The notes beneath the pieces were generated by a model. It saw nothing but the letters and a program-made list of their open reading frames with translations. It was not told the DNA's origin and made no database searches. The position numbers and the translations under genes were made by a program. This document shows, one piece after another, positions 1-9,244 of a stretch of DNA of 64,000 bases. Location of the stretch: NCBI GenBank assembly GCA_013361525.1, contig JABFXY010000039.1, positions 161,275 to 225,274 of the forward strand, given 5' to 3'. The first letter of the stretch is position 1, and the number at the start of each line of letters is the position of its first letter. The stretch is from Polyangiaceae bacterium (GTDB lineage Bacteria > Myxococcota_A > Polyangia > Polyangiales > Polyangiaceae).

Positions 1-1037
1 GGTGGTCGAATCGAGAACGCCGTCACCCGAGTCCCAAATCAAGAAGTCGAGCGTAATCTCGCTGCCCTGCGCCTCGATTGGTGCGGAAGTCTGAAGCCAG
101 CCGGTCGCCGCACTGCCTTGAATGCCATAGATGAAGGATTGGTTGGACTCGAAGCCGGTTCCGAGGACCCCGCTATAGCCTTGTCCGCACGCAAAGCCGA
201 CATCGCACGAATTGCAGACGTCGAGGAAGCCGGCATTCACGCTGATCGGGTTGTTCTGCATGTCGTACGAGATGTTGCCATCCGGCAGGGACGAGACCTT
301 CGGGCTCAACATCGCGACGAAGAAGTCGTTGAACTCCGAGCAGATGTAGTCGGGATATTCGTAGGTGTAGAAATTGAACTCGAAGCTGAAGCCCTTCGCG
401 TCCGTCGGCGTCTGGATCACCAAGCGGAGCCCCGCTGAGTCGTAGGGTTCACCCGTGATGAGGTCAGGGCACGCGGGTGACTCTTTCGGATAGCCTGGCG
501 GGGCGCCGTGAGGGAGGTCCTCTTTCCAATAGCCTCCCGGGTCCTGAAAGCCTGGGTCGGCGGGGTCGCGTGCTGCGCCTGAGGAGAGGACCAGAAAAGA
601 GTTGCCCTCTCTCGGGGTGTTGGGGCCGAAGTCTTTCAAGATGCCTTTGCCGTCGAGCAAGGCGCCATTGAGCGGCGTTCCGTCGGACCGAATCCAGGAA
701 GCACTCCTTACGCCCCATTCGCCGTTTGCCCACGCCTTGCACAAACCGATCGCCTGCGCCCCGGTCATGGCGTCCGCGCTTTCGATCTCAAGTCGTCGTC
801 GCAGCTGCCTTGTCGGGTATTGCCAATACAGGTCGGGGCGGTGCAGACGTCGCCAGTCATGCCGCCGCCGCCGCCATAGCCGCCCATAATGCCGCCACCG
901 ACAACTGTCACGCCGCTACCGCTTTGGTCGCCGGCACCCGTGTCAAGTCCACCGCCGGTGCTTTGAAATTCGGCACCTCTGCACGCGACGACGCAAACTA
1001 ACGACCCGACCAGCACGAGCCTGCCGCTCATACGCAT
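1..1037 (-). pseudogene. Choice-of-anchor-L lipoprotein, frameshifted and truncated by window edge
   Basis: This is a tandem paralogue of the next gene (1210-2289). The ATG at 1037 follows an AGGGA Shine-Dalgarno, and the first residues form a lipoprotein signal ending in VCVVAC. A Gly-rich tether and a VCTAPTCIGN segment follow. At about 790-800, in a run of three GAC codons, the frame breaks: the initial frame stops at 765, while the neighbouring frame continues without a stop to base 1 and aligns residue by residue with the intact paralogue (LCKAWANGEWGVRSASWI, FNFYTYEYPDYICSEFNDFF, FLIWDSGDGVLDST). One base appears to be missing. The family is a secreted surface lipoprotein of unknown ligand. 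A sequencing error in the repeat cannot be excluded. Confidence 0.8.
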
Positions 1038-1161
1038 CGGGATCCCTGTTCGGATCGTAGCGTCCGCCAAGGCGTTCATGGGTCGGCCCGAAGCCTAGAC
1101 GCCAAGGCCTCTCAGATCACGCCAGTTCGACGCCGCGGGCGGGGCCGTCGACGGGGGAACT

Positions 1162-1194
1162 GCGCAAGCGGAGCCACGATTGCTCCGCTTGCGC
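1162..1194 (-). terminator. Perfect 13-bp hairpin downstream of anchor-L lipoprotein gene
   Basis: The arms GCGCAAGCGGAGC (1162-1174) and GCTCCGCTTGCGC (1182-1194) pair perfectly around a 7-nt loop, 15 bases beyond the stop of the minus-strand gene that ends at 1210. There is no T-run, so a classical intrinsic terminator is not certain. It may instead stabilise the 3' end of the transcript. Confidence 0.55.
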
Positions 1195-1209
1195 CACTCC
1201 TGAATAGCG

Positions 1210-2289
1210 TCACTCCGGAACGGGCAACGTCCCAGTCCCCGACTCATCCAGCTCGAATCGGAAGTTGTCGATGAGCGTCGTCGAGTCGAGCACCGTGTCG
1301 CCAGAGTCCCAGATGAGGAAGTCGAACGTAACCTCCGAGCCGGGCGCTTCGATGGGAGCCTTGGTCTGGAGCCAGCTGGTCGCGGCGTGCGTCTCGAAGC
1401 CAGTCGAATTGAGCTCGCCCGGGCCGAGCGGACAATCGAAGAACTTCCCGCCCGCTTCCTGTGCGGTACAAACCTGCAGGAAGCCTGCGTTGACGCTAAT
1501 TGTGTTTCCCTGGGCGTCGAACGAGACATTGCCGTCCGGAAGACTCGAAATCTTCGGATTGACCATCGCAACGAAGAAGTCGTTGTACTCCGAGCAAATC
1601 CAGCTCGGGAACTCATAGGTATAAAAGTCGAAGTCGAAGCTGAAGGACTTGGCGTCGGTCGGCGTTTGAACCACGAGCCGCAGGCCTGCGGAATCGTAGG
1701 GCGGGCCCGTGAAAACATCCGGACCGCAAGACGGAGACTCCTTCGGATAGCCGGGCGGAGCGCCATGCGGCGGATCGATGAATTCGTCCATCTTCTGGTA
1801 GCCGGACGGATCGCCCCAACCCGGGTCCTCCGGGGAGCGCGCACTGCCTGAGGAGATAGCGAGCATCGCCTTGCCCTCGCGCGGATTGACGCCGCCGAAG
1901 TTGTCCAAGACACCCTTGCCGTCGAGAAGCATGCCGGCCAGCGGAACGCCGTCCGACTGGACCCATTGCGCGCTCTTCACGCCCCAGCCACCGTCCTCGT
2001 AGACCTTGCAGAGACCGATCGCTTTCGCGCCGGACATCGGGTCCGTGCCGACGATGTCGAGACCATCATCGCAATTACCCTGCGGGCTATTTCCAACGCA
2101 CGTCTTCGCGGTGCAGACGTTGTTATTGGTGCCGCCGCCGCCGCCGTCACCGAAGCCGGTGCCCATGCTGCCGCCGTTGTTGTCGTCACCGCCGCTGCCC
2201 GGTCCACCGCCGGAGTCGTCGTTCGCGGGGCCTGCGCTGCACGCGACCATGAACACGACCGACCCGATAAGTGCGCGTTTGCTGCTCAT
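1210..2289 (-). CDS. Choice-of-anchor-L domain lipoprotein
   Basis: The predicted outer-membrane or surface lipoprotein is about 359 aa. The signal peptide runs from MSSKRALIG to a lipobox ending FMVAC, with lipidated Cys at about residue 17. A Gly/Asn-rich flexible tether (about 20-55) is followed by a short Cys-containing module (VCTAKTCVGNSPQGNCDDG) and then a globular region. That region carries the anchor-L hallmarks: FSFDFDFYTYEFPSWICSEYNDFFVAM near the centre and a terminal FDFLIWDSGD strand. A GTG two codons upstream is possible, but the ATG at 2289 places the signal peptide normally. The protein is paralogous to the broken gene on its left, so the pair arose by tandem duplication. 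The ligand or partner is unknown. Confidence 0.82.
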   Translation of the reverse strand: MSSKRALIGSVVFMVACSAGPANDDSGGGPGSGGDDNNGGSMGTGFGDGGGGGTNNNVCTAKTCVGNSPQGNCDDGLDIVGTDPMSGAKAIGLCKVYEDGGWGVKSAQWVQSDGVPLAGMLLDGKGVLDNFGGVNPREGKAMLAISSGSARSPEDPGWGDPSGYQKMDEFIDPPHGAPPGYPKESPSCGPDVFTGPPYDSAGLRLVVQTPTDAKSFSFDFDFYTYEFPSWICSEYNDFFVAMVNPKISSLPDGNVSFDAQGNTISVNAGFLQVCTAQEAGGKFFDCPLGPGELNSTGFETHAATSWLQTKAPIEAPGSEVTFDFLIWDSGDTVLDSTTLIDNFRFELDESGTGTLPVPE

Positions 2290-2384
2290 AAGCACCCCGT
2301 CTTTCTGCCCGAAGGTCGGCGAAACGATACATTAGTCGACGACTGCGCCGGTAGCCTGAACGTGCGCGGCTTCGGCACCTCCAT

Positions 2385-3467
2385 TCACGGAGAGCGCAGA
2401 GCCAAGTGGCGCTGCGCCAAGTCGTACGCGCGTCGTACGTCGTCCCACAGAGCACCTTCCATAGGAAGCTGTTCTGTCTCGCGTTCGCCTCCGGCGAACC
2501 GAGCCTCGCGGGAGCCGCCCCGGCCTGTCTCGCTACGCTCGACGTGGCCTGCCCCGCGAGGCTCCTGATCGCTCCATGCGGCGTAGTGCCCCAATGCGAA
2601 GGTCGGGCCGAGAAGATCGCCCCCAACCCAGGCTTCACGGTCGGTGACCGCGACGTCGAGAAAGCCAATTGGAACGGTGCGCGGCTCGAGAAACGTAGCG
2701 TCGTCGGACAGTGGGCTCGCGGGTCCGTCGACGAGCATGACCTTGCGAGATTCGTCGGCGGGGACCTCGGTGCGCAGCGTGAATGTGATGTGTCCGGTTC
2801 GATCCGCGGTCTCGAGGACCACGCGATCGAGATCGAGCTGCGGAACGCGCAGCTCGTCGAGGCTCAGCGGTTCGCGACCTCGATAGCGGTCACAGCTCGC
2901 CTCGAGCGGCGTGACCAACGACCGCGGCAGCGCGAGCGAACCTCGCTGTGTGACGTACGCTTCCACGAGGCACACGCCGTCCGGATCGACTTCCAGCCCG
3001 AGCACCGCGATCGCGCGCCCGCGAACGGCTGTGGTTGCGGTCGTACCGGGCACCGGCCGGCACGCCAGCCATTCACGACCAAAGTAGGAAACGGGGACGC
3101 CGGCAGCCTCGAAGCCACGGAGCAGCGGTCGGACGTTCCGATTGAGGACGGTTCGCGGCGTGGCGTCCGAAAAGATCGCGTCGATGGATGGCAGGGCGAG
3201 CGTAATGAGGGCTCCGCCGTCGATGGCGAAACCAGTGCCGGTCGTGGGCCGTCGCAAAATGCGCGGCTTCTCCGCGATGACGGCTGGCCAATCGAGCACT
3301 CGGCCGGCCCGTTGGAGTCGGCCGAGGACGATCGCCTTTTCGTCCTCGATCGCGCAGGCCGTGACGATGATCGCCCGCTCTCGCCGCACGAGCGGAAGCA
3401 CCCCCGCGCTCCGGGTGATGGCCTCCTCGAGCGTGCCTTTCGCAGGCGGGATCACCAGGGTTCGCAT
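2385..3467 (-). CDS. Lipoate/biotin-protein-ligase-fold protein (LplA-like), function uncertain
   Basis: The 360-aa protein has an N-terminal half resembling the LplA/BPL catalytic fold. RRPTTGTGFAIDGGALITL (about 73-91) recalls the lipoate-ligase RRTSGGGAVYHD loop, followed by an SNR-like helix (VLNRNVRPLLRGFEAAGVPV). The usual lysine-containing adenylate-binding motif (KISGSA) is not recognisable, so catalysis is doubtful. The C-terminal part (about residues 300-330) is low-complexity and contains a translated palindromic repeat (2483-2564). It is divergent from the MerR gene at 3560, with about 90 bp between the starts. It could be a lipoyl or octanoyl transferase homologue or a degenerate relative. 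Only the fold assignment is supported. Confidence 0.5.
   Translation of the reverse strand: MRTLVIPPAKGTLEEAITRSAGVLPLVRRERAIIVTACAIEDEKAIVLGRLQRAGRVLDWPAVIAEKPRILRRPTTGTGFAIDGGALITLALPSIDAIFSDATPRTVLNRNVRPLLRGFEAAGVPVSYFGREWLACRPVPGTTATTAVRGRAIAVLGLEVDPDGVCLVEAYVTQRGSLALPRSLVTPLEASCDRYRGREPLSLDELRVPQLDLDRVVLETADRTGHITFTLRTEVPADESRKVMLVDGPASPLSDDATFLEPRTVPIGFLDVAVTDREAWVGGDLLGPTFALGHYAAWSDQEPRGAGHVERSETGRGGSREARFAGGERETEQLPMEGALWDDVRRAYDLAQRHLALRSP
2483..2564. repeat. Palindromic repeat element embedded in frame within a CDS
   Basis: A 7-bp hairpin, GTTCGCC/GGCGAAC (2483-2499), is followed immediately by a larger inverted repeat. Its arms are GAGCCTCGCGGG (2501-2512) and CCCGCGAGGCTC (2553-2564), flanking TGTCTCGCTACGCTCGACGT. 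On the minus strand it is translated as GHVERSETGRGGSREARFAG. It resembles an intragenic palindromic element and keeps the host frame open. Confidence 0.6.
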
Positions 3468-3529
3468 GAAGGTGCCTTCAAACGTTACGCTACGTGACTT
3501 TCCCGTTGACCCACCCCGGCCCGGGCACT

Positions 3530-3553
3530 AACTCTTACCCGTACGTAAGGGTT
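3530..3553 (+). promoter_or_regulatory. Candidate operator dyad upstream of merR-isc genes
   Basis: AACTCTTAC (3530-3538) and GTAAGGGTT (3545-3553) form a 9-bp imperfect dyad (one mismatch) with a 6-bp spacer, just before the ATG at 3560. A TTGACC hexamer lies at 3506-3511, and TAACTC (3529-3534), 17 bp downstream, could serve as -10. The dyad would overlap the -10 and start region, consistent with autoregulation by the MerR protein encoded next. Assignment is by position only. Confidence 0.4.
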
Positions 3554-3559
3554 GGAGTC

Positions 3560-4201
3560 ATGAGCAAGGGCAAGGCGACCACAGCGAACGGGAACGCGCG
3601 GGATACCAGCGCGAGCTCCCAAACGCACGCGTCCATGACCCAGGCTGTGGTGCATCTACCTCTCTTGGCGCCCCCTTCGCAACCAGCCGAACGACTACTG
3701 CAGGTCGGCGAGCTGGCGCGGGCGAGCGGAAAAACCGTCCGAGCCATTCACCTCTACGAGGAGCTCGGTCTTCTCAAACCCGACGCTCGATCCAAGGGGC
3801 GCTTCCGCCTCTACGACCCGAGCGCCGTCGCCCGGGTTCGGTGGATCAGCAAGCTCCACGACCTCGGGATGAGCCTCGCGGAGATCCAAAAGGTCGCCGA
3901 GACATGGGGCACGGCCCCCACGCCGGCGCGCGCAATGGCGGAGGTTCGCTCGATTTACCGCGCCAAGCTCGCCGAGACGCGCGCGCAGATCGCCCACCTC
4001 ACCGCGCTCGAAAAAGAGCTCGAAACCAGCATCAACTACCTCGACACCTGCGACTCCTGCGATGAGCCGGAGGAGCCCAAGACCGCCTCGGCCGACGCCG
4101 AAGGCTGTACCACCGAGCCTCGCGCGGAGACCCCGTGCGGCGGCTGTCAACTTCGCGAACGCGAGGCCGAGCCCGACCTCGTCGCAGGCATTGTTGCCTG
4201 A
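3560..4201 (+). CDS. MerR-family regulator with C-terminal cysteine cluster, upstream of isc operon
   Basis: The ATG at 3560 is chosen because the first 22 codons of the longer frame cover the promoter-like region. The product is 213 aa. After an N-terminal tail comes a MerR winged helix (LLQVGELARASGKTVRAIHL, 46-65; GRFRLYDPSAVARVRWI, 80-96). A dimerisation coiled coil (about 125-160) follows, then a Cys-rich tail with CDSC (164, 167), Cys183 and CGGC (193, 196). The tail could bind an Fe-S cluster or metal, as in SoxR-type MerR proteins, although the spacing is not SoxR's. It lies 65 bp upstream of iscS where IscR (Rrf2 family) usually sits, so it is inferred to sense Fe-S status and control the operon. 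Confidence 0.85.
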   Translation: MSKGKATTANGNARDTSASSQTHASMTQAVVHLPLLAPPSQPAERLLQVGELARASGKTVRAIHLYEELGLLKPDARSKGRFRLYDPSAVARVRWISKLHDLGMSLAEIQKVAETWGTAPTPARAMAEVRSIYRAKLAETRAQIAHLTALEKELETSINYLDTCDSCDEPEEPKTASADAEGCTTEPRAETPCGGCQLREREAEPDLVAGIVA

Positions 4202-4266
4202 GTGCGCACCTTTGGTGCGACGTCGCCTGAGCTGTTTTACCGAGACCGTTTCCCGAGAGTGAGCCG

Positions 4267-5490
4267 ATGAACCTGAAGTTTCCGATCTACATGGACTACC
4301 ACGCGACGACGCCGGTCGATCCCCGCGTCATCGAGACCATGTTGCCTTACTTCAACGACAAGTTCGGCAACGCGGCGAGCCGCAGCCACAGCTACGGCTG
4401 GACGGCCGAAGAAGCGGTCAACGTCGCGCGCGAGCGAATCGCCGCACTCATCGGCGCGAAGAACCCGAAGGAGATCGTCTTCACCTCCGGCGCGACGGAG
4501 TCGGACAACGTCGCGATCAAGGGCGTCGCCGAGTTCTACAAAGAGAAGGGCAACCACATCATCACGACGCAGATCGAGCACAAGGCCGTGCTCGACACCT
4601 GCAAGCGCCTCGAAAAAGAGGGCTACGAGGTCACGTACCTCAGCGTCGGTCCCGATGGGCTCGTGGATCCCGACGACGTGAAGAAGGCCATCACCGACAA
4701 GACGATCCTCGTCTCGGTGATGCTCGCGAACAACGAGGTCGGCACCGTTCAGCCGATCGCGGAGATCGGCAAAATCACCCGCGAGCGCGGCGTTCTTCTG
4801 CACTCGGACGCGGTGCAGGGCATCGGCAAGGTGCCCTTCGACGTCGAGTCTTTCAACGTCGACCTCGCCTCGATCACCGCGCACAAGATGTACGGTCCGA
4901 AGGGTGTCGGCGCGCTCTACGTTCGTCGGTCCAAGCCGCGCGTCCGCATCACCGCGCAGATGGACGGCGGCGGTCACGAGTTCGGCATGCGCTCCGGGAC
5001 GCTCAACGTCCCGGGCATCGTCGGCTTCGGCAAAGCGGCCGAGATCATGAAAGAGGAAGGCCCGGCAGAGGCCGCGCGTCTGCTCGGCCTGCGCAACCGT
5101 CTGCTCGCCGGTCTCGAGAAGAACCTCGACGCCATCAAGGTGAACGGCCACCCGGACAAACGCCTCCCCGGCAACCTCAACGTGTCGTTCAGCTTCGTCG
5201 AGGGCGAAGCGCTGATGATGGCCATCAAGGACATCGCCTGCTCGAGCGGCTCGGCTTGCACGAGCGCGAGCCTCGAGCCGTCGTACGTCCTTCACGCGAT
5301 GGGCATCGGCGACGACATCGCCCACTCGTCGATTCGGTTCGGTCTCGGACGCTGGACGACGGAGGAGGAGGTCGACTTCGCGGTCGATCTCGTCTCCACG
5401 AAGGTGAAGAAGCTCCGCGACATGTCGCCCCTCTACGAGATGCACAAAGAAGGCATCGACCTCGCGTCGGTGCAATGGGCAGCCCACTAG
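4267..5490 (+). CDS. iscS: Cysteine desulfurase IscS
   Basis: This PLP enzyme converts L-cysteine to alanine and delivers persulfide sulfur to IscU. The 407-aa length is normal for group I desulfurases. Visible elements are the N-terminal [13 protein letters not shown], the pyridoxal-ring His in TQIEHKAVL (His105), the Schiff-base lysine in [12 protein letters not shown] (Lys207) and the catalytic cysteine on the mobile loop [14 protein letters not shown] (Cys331). It is the first structural gene of the isc operon, 65 bp after the MerR gene, and iscU follows after 24 bp. Function is confident. Confidence 0.98.
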   Translation: MNLKFPIYMDYHATTPVDPRVIETMLPYFNDKFGNAASRSHSYGWTAEEAVNVARERIAALIGAKNPKEIVFTSGATESDNVAIKGVAEFYKEKGNHIITTQIEHKAVLDTCKRLEKEGYEVTYLSVGPDGLVDPDDVKKAITDKTILVSVMLANNEVGTVQPIAEIGKITRERGVLLHSDAVQGIGKVPFDVESFNVDLASITAHKMYGPKGVGALYVRRSKPRVRITAQMDGGGHEFGMRSGTLNVPGIVGFGKAAEIMKEEGPAEAARLLGLRNRLLAGLEKNLDAIKVNGHPDKRLPGNLNVSFSFVEGEALMMAIKDIACSSGSACTSASLEPSYVLHAMGIGDDIAHSSIRFGLGRWTTEEEVDFAVDLVSTKVKKLRDMSPLYEMHKEGIDLASVQWAAH

Positions 5491-5514
5491 ACTAAAGAGC
5501 CCGCGAGAAAACCC

Positions 5515-5913
5515 ATGGCGTACAGCGAAAAACTCATCGAGCACTACGAGAACCCCCGCAACGTGGGCACCCTCGACAAGAACGACGACGACGTCGGCAC
5601 CGGCCTCGTCGGCGCGCCTGCCTGCGGCGACGTCATGCGCCTGCAGATCAAGGTGAGCGACGAGGGCGTCATCGAGGACGCCAAGTTCAAGACCTTCGGC
5701 TGCGGCTCGGCGATCGCTTCGTCGTCCCTCGCGACCGAGTGGCTCAAGGGCAAGACGATCGATCAAGCCGACACGATCAAGAACAGCATGATCGCCGAGG
5801 AGCTGAACCTCCCTCCGGTGAAGATCCACTGCAGCGTCCTCGCCGAGGACGCGATCAAGAGCGCCATCGCGGACTATCGCGCCAAGCAAGCCGCGAAACG
5901 CGCAATGAAGTGA
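5515..5913 (+). CDS. iscU: Fe-S cluster assembly scaffold IscU
   Basis: This 132-aa scaffold assembles [2Fe-2S] clusters from IscS-derived sulfur. The three ligand cysteines are present in ACGD (Cys37, with Asp39), FGCGSA (Cys63) and HCSVLAEDA (Cys106), together with His105. The HscA recognition motif LPPVK is intact at 99-103, matching the presence of hscB and hscA downstream. The length and motifs are those of IscU rather than SufU, which carries an insertion. The next gene, iscA, starts 8 bp after the stop. Confidence 0.98.
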   Translation: MAYSEKLIEHYENPRNVGTLDKNDDDVGTGLVGAPACGDVMRLQIKVSDEGVIEDAKFKTFGCGSAIASSSLATEWLKGKTIDQADTIKNSMIAEELNLPPVKIHCSVLAEDAIKSAIADYRAKQAAKRAMK

Positions 5914-5921
5914 GCATTGCC

Positions 5922-6353
5922 ATGGACCCGTCCGAGCGAACTGCCGCACAAGAGGCCGCCTTCAAGCCCGTCCCCAAGCAGGAGACGGGCGTGCCGAAGA
6001 CCACGATCGGTGTCAGCGACAAAGCGGTGAAGGCCATCCGCGTCGCGATGCTGAAGCGCGGAACACCCGATGCGGCCTTGCGCGTCGGTGTGAAGGGCGG
6101 CGGTTGCTCGGGGTTCTCCTACGTCATCGAGTACTCGGACGATCCGCCGCGCAAGGGCGACACGGTGCTCGAGTTCGACGTCGAGGGCGAAGAGGGCGCG
6201 AAGGTCCGCGTCTTCTGCGACAAAAAGAGCATCCTGTTCTTGGGCGGCTCTGTCCTCGATTACGAAAAGACGCTGATGTACCAAGGTTTCAAGTTCAAGA
6301 ATCCCCGCGAGGCGACGCGCTGCGGCTGCGGGCATTCGTTCACGGTGAGCTGA
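5922..6353 (+). CDS. iscA: A-type iron-sulfur carrier IscA
   Basis: The 143-aa A-type carrier receives clusters from IscU and passes them to target proteins. The ATG at 5922 is chosen because it begins right after iscU, and longer in-frame extensions would overlap iscU. Residues 1-26 are an unusual polar extension. The conserved core begins at TTIGVSDKAVKAI, with the three cluster cysteines in GGGCSGFSY (Cys62) and CGCGHSF (Cys134, Cys136). It could equally be named ErpA-like, but operon position favours IscA. Confidence 0.95.
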   Translation: MDPSERTAAQEAAFKPVPKQETGVPKTTIGVSDKAVKAIRVAMLKRGTPDAALRVGVKGGGCSGFSYVIEYSDDPPRKGDTVLEFDVEGEEGAKVRVFCDKKSILFLGGSVLDYEKTLMYQGFKFKNPREATRCGCGHSFTVS

Positions 6354-6385
6354 GCGCTCGCCGCGAAATCGAAGGAAAGCGAGCC

Positions 6386-6907
6386 ATGGATCCGTTCGCC
6401 ACGCTCGGCGTCGAACCTCGGTTCGACCTCGACCCGGCGGAGCTCGAGCGTCGTCACCGTGAGCTGTCGCGCGCGCTGCACCCCGACCGCCACGCAGCCG
6501 AGCCGCCGGCGCAGCGCCGCCTCGCGCTTTCGCGCGCCATCGAGGTGAACGAGGCGTACCGCATGTTGAAGGACCCGATCCGCCGCGCGGAGCGGGTCCT
6601 CGAAGCGCGCGGCGTTCCGATCGGCGAAGGCAAAGAGCCGCCCGCTTCCGGCGCGCTCCTGATGGAGATGATGGAGTCGCGCGAGACGCTTGCCGACGCG
6701 GTTCGTGCGAAAGACGCCGCCACCGTCGCGCGTCTCGGTGACGAGATGCGCGACCGAGAGCGCGGCCTCCTCACCAAGCTCGCAGCGGCGCTCGCGACGG
6801 TGTCGCCGGAGACGTCCCAGCAAGCGATGGTGCTTCTCGGCGAGCTGCGCTACACGCGGCGCTTCCTCGACGAGGTCAGCGCCTTCGAAGAGGTCCTCGC
6901 AGGCTGA
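6386..6907 (+). CDS. hscB: Fe-S biogenesis co-chaperone HscB (J-domain)
   Basis: The 173-aa co-chaperone brings IscU to HscA and stimulates its ATPase. The ATG at 6386 is preceded by a GAAGGAAAG Shine-Dalgarno. The N-terminal J-domain has HPD at 32-34 (RALHPDRH). The C-terminal three-helix HSCB domain (about 90-173, ending [16 protein letters not shown]) is the IscU-binding part. It is co-transcribed, with hscA starting 5 bp downstream. Confidence 0.96.
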   Translation: MDPFATLGVEPRFDLDPAELERRHRELSRALHPDRHAAEPPAQRRLALSRAIEVNEAYRMLKDPIRRAERVLEARGVPIGEGKEPPASGALLMEMMESRETLADAVRAKDAATVARLGDEMRDRERGLLTKLAAALATVSPETSQQAMVLLGELRYTRRFLDEVSAFEEVLAG

Positions 6908-6912
6908 AGGCC

Positions 6913-8841
6913 ATGCTTCTCGAAATCTACGATCCCAAAGCAGCTCCCCGTCCGATCGGCATCGACCTCGGTACGACCAACTCCATCGTCGCGCGCATGC
7001 GTGACGACGAGCCTGTCGTCATCGTCGACTGCAACCAGGCCTGGCTCGTTCCTTCGGTCGTCCACTTCGACGACCGCGGCGTCGCGATCGTAGGGGAAGA
7101 TGCGCAGCGCCTGGGATCGCTCGATCCGGTGAACACGTTCGCGAGCGTGAAGCGCCTGATGGGCCGCGGCGCGGACGACGCCGAGACGAAGCGCCTCGGC
7201 ACCTACGCGTTCGTCGCACCTGCCAATGGCGAGAACGCCAATACGGTTCGCTTCCGCGCGCGTGATCGCGTCGTCACGCCGGTCGAGGTCTCCGCGGAGA
7301 TCTTGAAGAAGCTGAAGCAGATGGCGGTCGACGAGCTGCAACGTGTCGGCGGCGCGGTCATCACGGTGCCGGCGTATTTCGACGACGCACAACGCCAGGC
7401 CACGAAGGATGCGGCGAAGCTCGCCGGGCTCGAGGTGTTGCGCCTGTTGAACGAGCCCACCGCAGCCGCCGTCGCCTACGGCCTCGAGAAGAAGCAGAAC
7501 GGCCTCTTTGCGGTTTACGACCTCGGTGGCGGGACGTTCGACATCACGATCCTGCGCCTCGACGACGGTGTCTTCGAGGTGAAGTCGACCGGCGGCGACA
7601 GCCAGCTAGGCGGCGACGACATGGATCGCGCGGTGGCGGAAAAGCTCCTGACGGCGCTCCTCGGGCACGAGGCGCAGCTCGCGACAGCATCGGTCGAGGT
7701 GAAGCGGTTCGCCCTCGATGCCGCGCGACGTATCAAGCACGGTCTCACCGACGCGAACGAGGTCGAGGTCGAGCTGCCCGAAGGCAAAGGCACATTCCGC
7801 CTCTCGCGTGCCGACCTCGACGCGTTGATTCGTCCCATCGTGGAGAAGACCGGCGTCGCTTGCCGCCGCGCCCTCCGCGACGCGGGCGTGCAACCGAAAG
7901 AGCTCGACGGCGTGATCCTCGTGGGGGGCTCGACGCGCGTGCCGTTGGTCCGCACGTACGTGCGCGAGCTCTTCGGCAAAGACCCGCTCGCCGACATCGA
8001 TCCGGAGAAGGTCGTCGCGCTCGGCGCGGCGATCCAAGCGCATCAGCTCGCCGGTGAAGGGCCGAAGGACGAGATCCTCCTCCTCGACGTGTTGCCACTT
8101 TCGCTCGGCATCGAGACGATGGGCGGCGTCGCGGAGAAGGTCCTGCCCCGCAACACGACGATCCCGACCGGCGCACGGCAGATTTTCACGACCTACGCCG
8201 ACAACCAGACCGGCTTCGTCGTGCACGTCGTCCAGGGTGAGCGCGAGCTCGCCGCGGATTGTCGATCCCTCGCGAACTTCACCTTGAAAGGCATCCCGCC
8301 GATGCCTGCCGGCATGGCGCGCCTCGAGGTGACGTTCACCGTCGACGCGGACGGGCTGCTCAAGGTCGCCGCAAAAGAGCTCACGACCGGCATCGAGCAG
8401 ACGGTCGAGGTGAAGCCGAGCTACGGCCTCAGCGAAGAAGAGGTCGAGGCGATGCTCATGGCGGCGCTCGATCACGGCGAGGAAGATCTCGAAGCGCGTC
8501 GCCTCATCGAAGAACGCGTCGAGGCCGAGCGCGTCATCATCGCGACCACGAAGGCGCTGACGATCGATGCCGATCTGCTCGAGGCTTCGGAGCGCGAGCA
8601 CATCGAAACCGCGCTGAAAGAGCTGGCGGAAGCGATTCGCGGCAAGTCCGCAACGGTGATTCACGCGCGCATCGAGATGCTCGACCAAGCCACGAAGCCT
8701 TGGGCCGGCAGGCGCATGGATCGCGCCGTCGCGCGCGCGATCGCCGGGAAAAACGTCGAGAGCATCGAGAGCGACGTGGCGGCGGCCAAAGGTGTCGACG
8801 AGCACGTCCTCGAGCACCAGCGAGCACGGGAGGCTGACTAG
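6913..8841 (+). CDS. hscA: Hsp70-type chaperone HscA
   Basis: This 642-aa Hsp70 is specialised for releasing the cluster from IscU. The nucleotide-binding domain has the phosphate-1 motif [12 protein letters not shown] (about 16-27), [17 protein letters not shown] and the phosphate-2 motif [15 protein letters not shown]. The substrate-binding domain begins near [17 protein letters not shown], and a helical lid follows. The size and the absence of a long charged C-terminal tail fit HscA rather than DnaK, and the position between hscB and fdx confirms it. Its TAG stop shares one base with the GTG start of fdx. Confidence 0.97.
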   Translation: MLLEIYDPKAAPRPIGIDLGTTNSIVARMRDDEPVVIVDCNQAWLVPSVVHFDDRGVAIVGEDAQRLGSLDPVNTFASVKRLMGRGADDAETKRLGTYAFVAPANGENANTVRFRARDRVVTPVEVSAEILKKLKQMAVDELQRVGGAVITVPAYFDDAQRQATKDAAKLAGLEVLRLLNEPTAAAVAYGLEKKQNGLFAVYDLGGGTFDITILRLDDGVFEVKSTGGDSQLGGDDMDRAVAEKLLTALLGHEAQLATASVEVKRFALDAARRIKHGLTDANEVEVELPEGKGTFRLSRADLDALIRPIVEKTGVACRRALRDAGVQPKELDGVILVGGSTRVPLVRTYVRELFGKDPLADIDPEKVVALGAAIQAHQLAGEGPKDEILLLDVLPLSLGIETMGGVAEKVLPRNTTIPTGARQIFTTYADNQTGFVVHVVQGERELAADCRSLANFTLKGIPPMPAGMARLEVTFTVDADGLLKVAAKELTTGIEQTVEVKPSYGLSEEEVEAMLMAALDHGEEDLEARRLIEERVEAERVIIATTKALTIDADLLEASEREHIETALKELAEAIRGKSATVIHARIEMLDQATKPWAGRRMDRAVARAIAGKNVESIESDVAAAKGVDEHVLEHQRAREAD

Positions 8842-9200
8842 TGGCGATCGTACGGTGGCGCGCGCACGGAAAAACCTGGGAGACCGACGCCGCAGTCGGC
8901 GACTCTCTGCGCGACGCTTCGAAGAAGGTCGATGCACCGGAGGGTGACGCCTGTGGGGGCGTCTGCGCGTGCTCGACGTGTCACGTCTACGTGCTCTCCG
9001 GCAAAGAGCTCTTGAGCGAAGCCGAAGAAGACGAAGAAGACATCCTCGACAAAGCCTTCGACGTGCGGTCGAACAGCCGCCTCGGCTGTCAGGCGAAGCT
9101 CCTCAAGGACGAGGGCGTCATCGAAGTCGAGATCACCCGCGAGAGCCTCGACGCGTTCTACAACGAGCACCCCCACATTCCCGATCCGCGCAAGCGCTGA
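8841..9200 (+). CDS. fdx: ISC-type [2Fe-2S] ferredoxin
   Basis: The 119-aa ferredoxin supplies electrons for cluster assembly. It starts with GTG overlapping the hscA stop by one base. The ISC adrenodoxin-type ligand set is visible: Cys38, Cys44, Cys47 (CX5CX2C within DACGGVCACSTCHVYV) and Cys83 (LGCQAKL). The extra Cys42 seen in ISC ferredoxins is also present. The acidic SEAEEDEEDILD segment is the usual partner-docking helix. It is the last gene of the isc operon. Confidence 0.96.
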   Translation: MAIVRWRAHGKTWETDAAVGDSLRDASKKVDAPEGDACGGVCACSTCHVYVLSGKELLSEAEEDEEDILDKAFDVRSNSRLGCQAKLLKDEGVIEVEITRESLDAFYNEHPHIPDPRKR

Positions 9201-9244
9201 GGCGAGGTTGGCGGGCTTGCGCCGAACGCCATGGCTCGGCCGCA

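Noticed and set aside
2385..3467. Confident naming as lipoate-protein ligase LplA
   Set aside because: Only the RRPTTGTG loop and fold-like pattern match; the catalytic lysine motif is missing.
4237..5949. A long minus-strand open frame opposite iscS and iscU
   Set aside because: It is the GC-rich antisense shadow of two certain genes and shows no family motif, only Asp/Arg/Val-biased composition.
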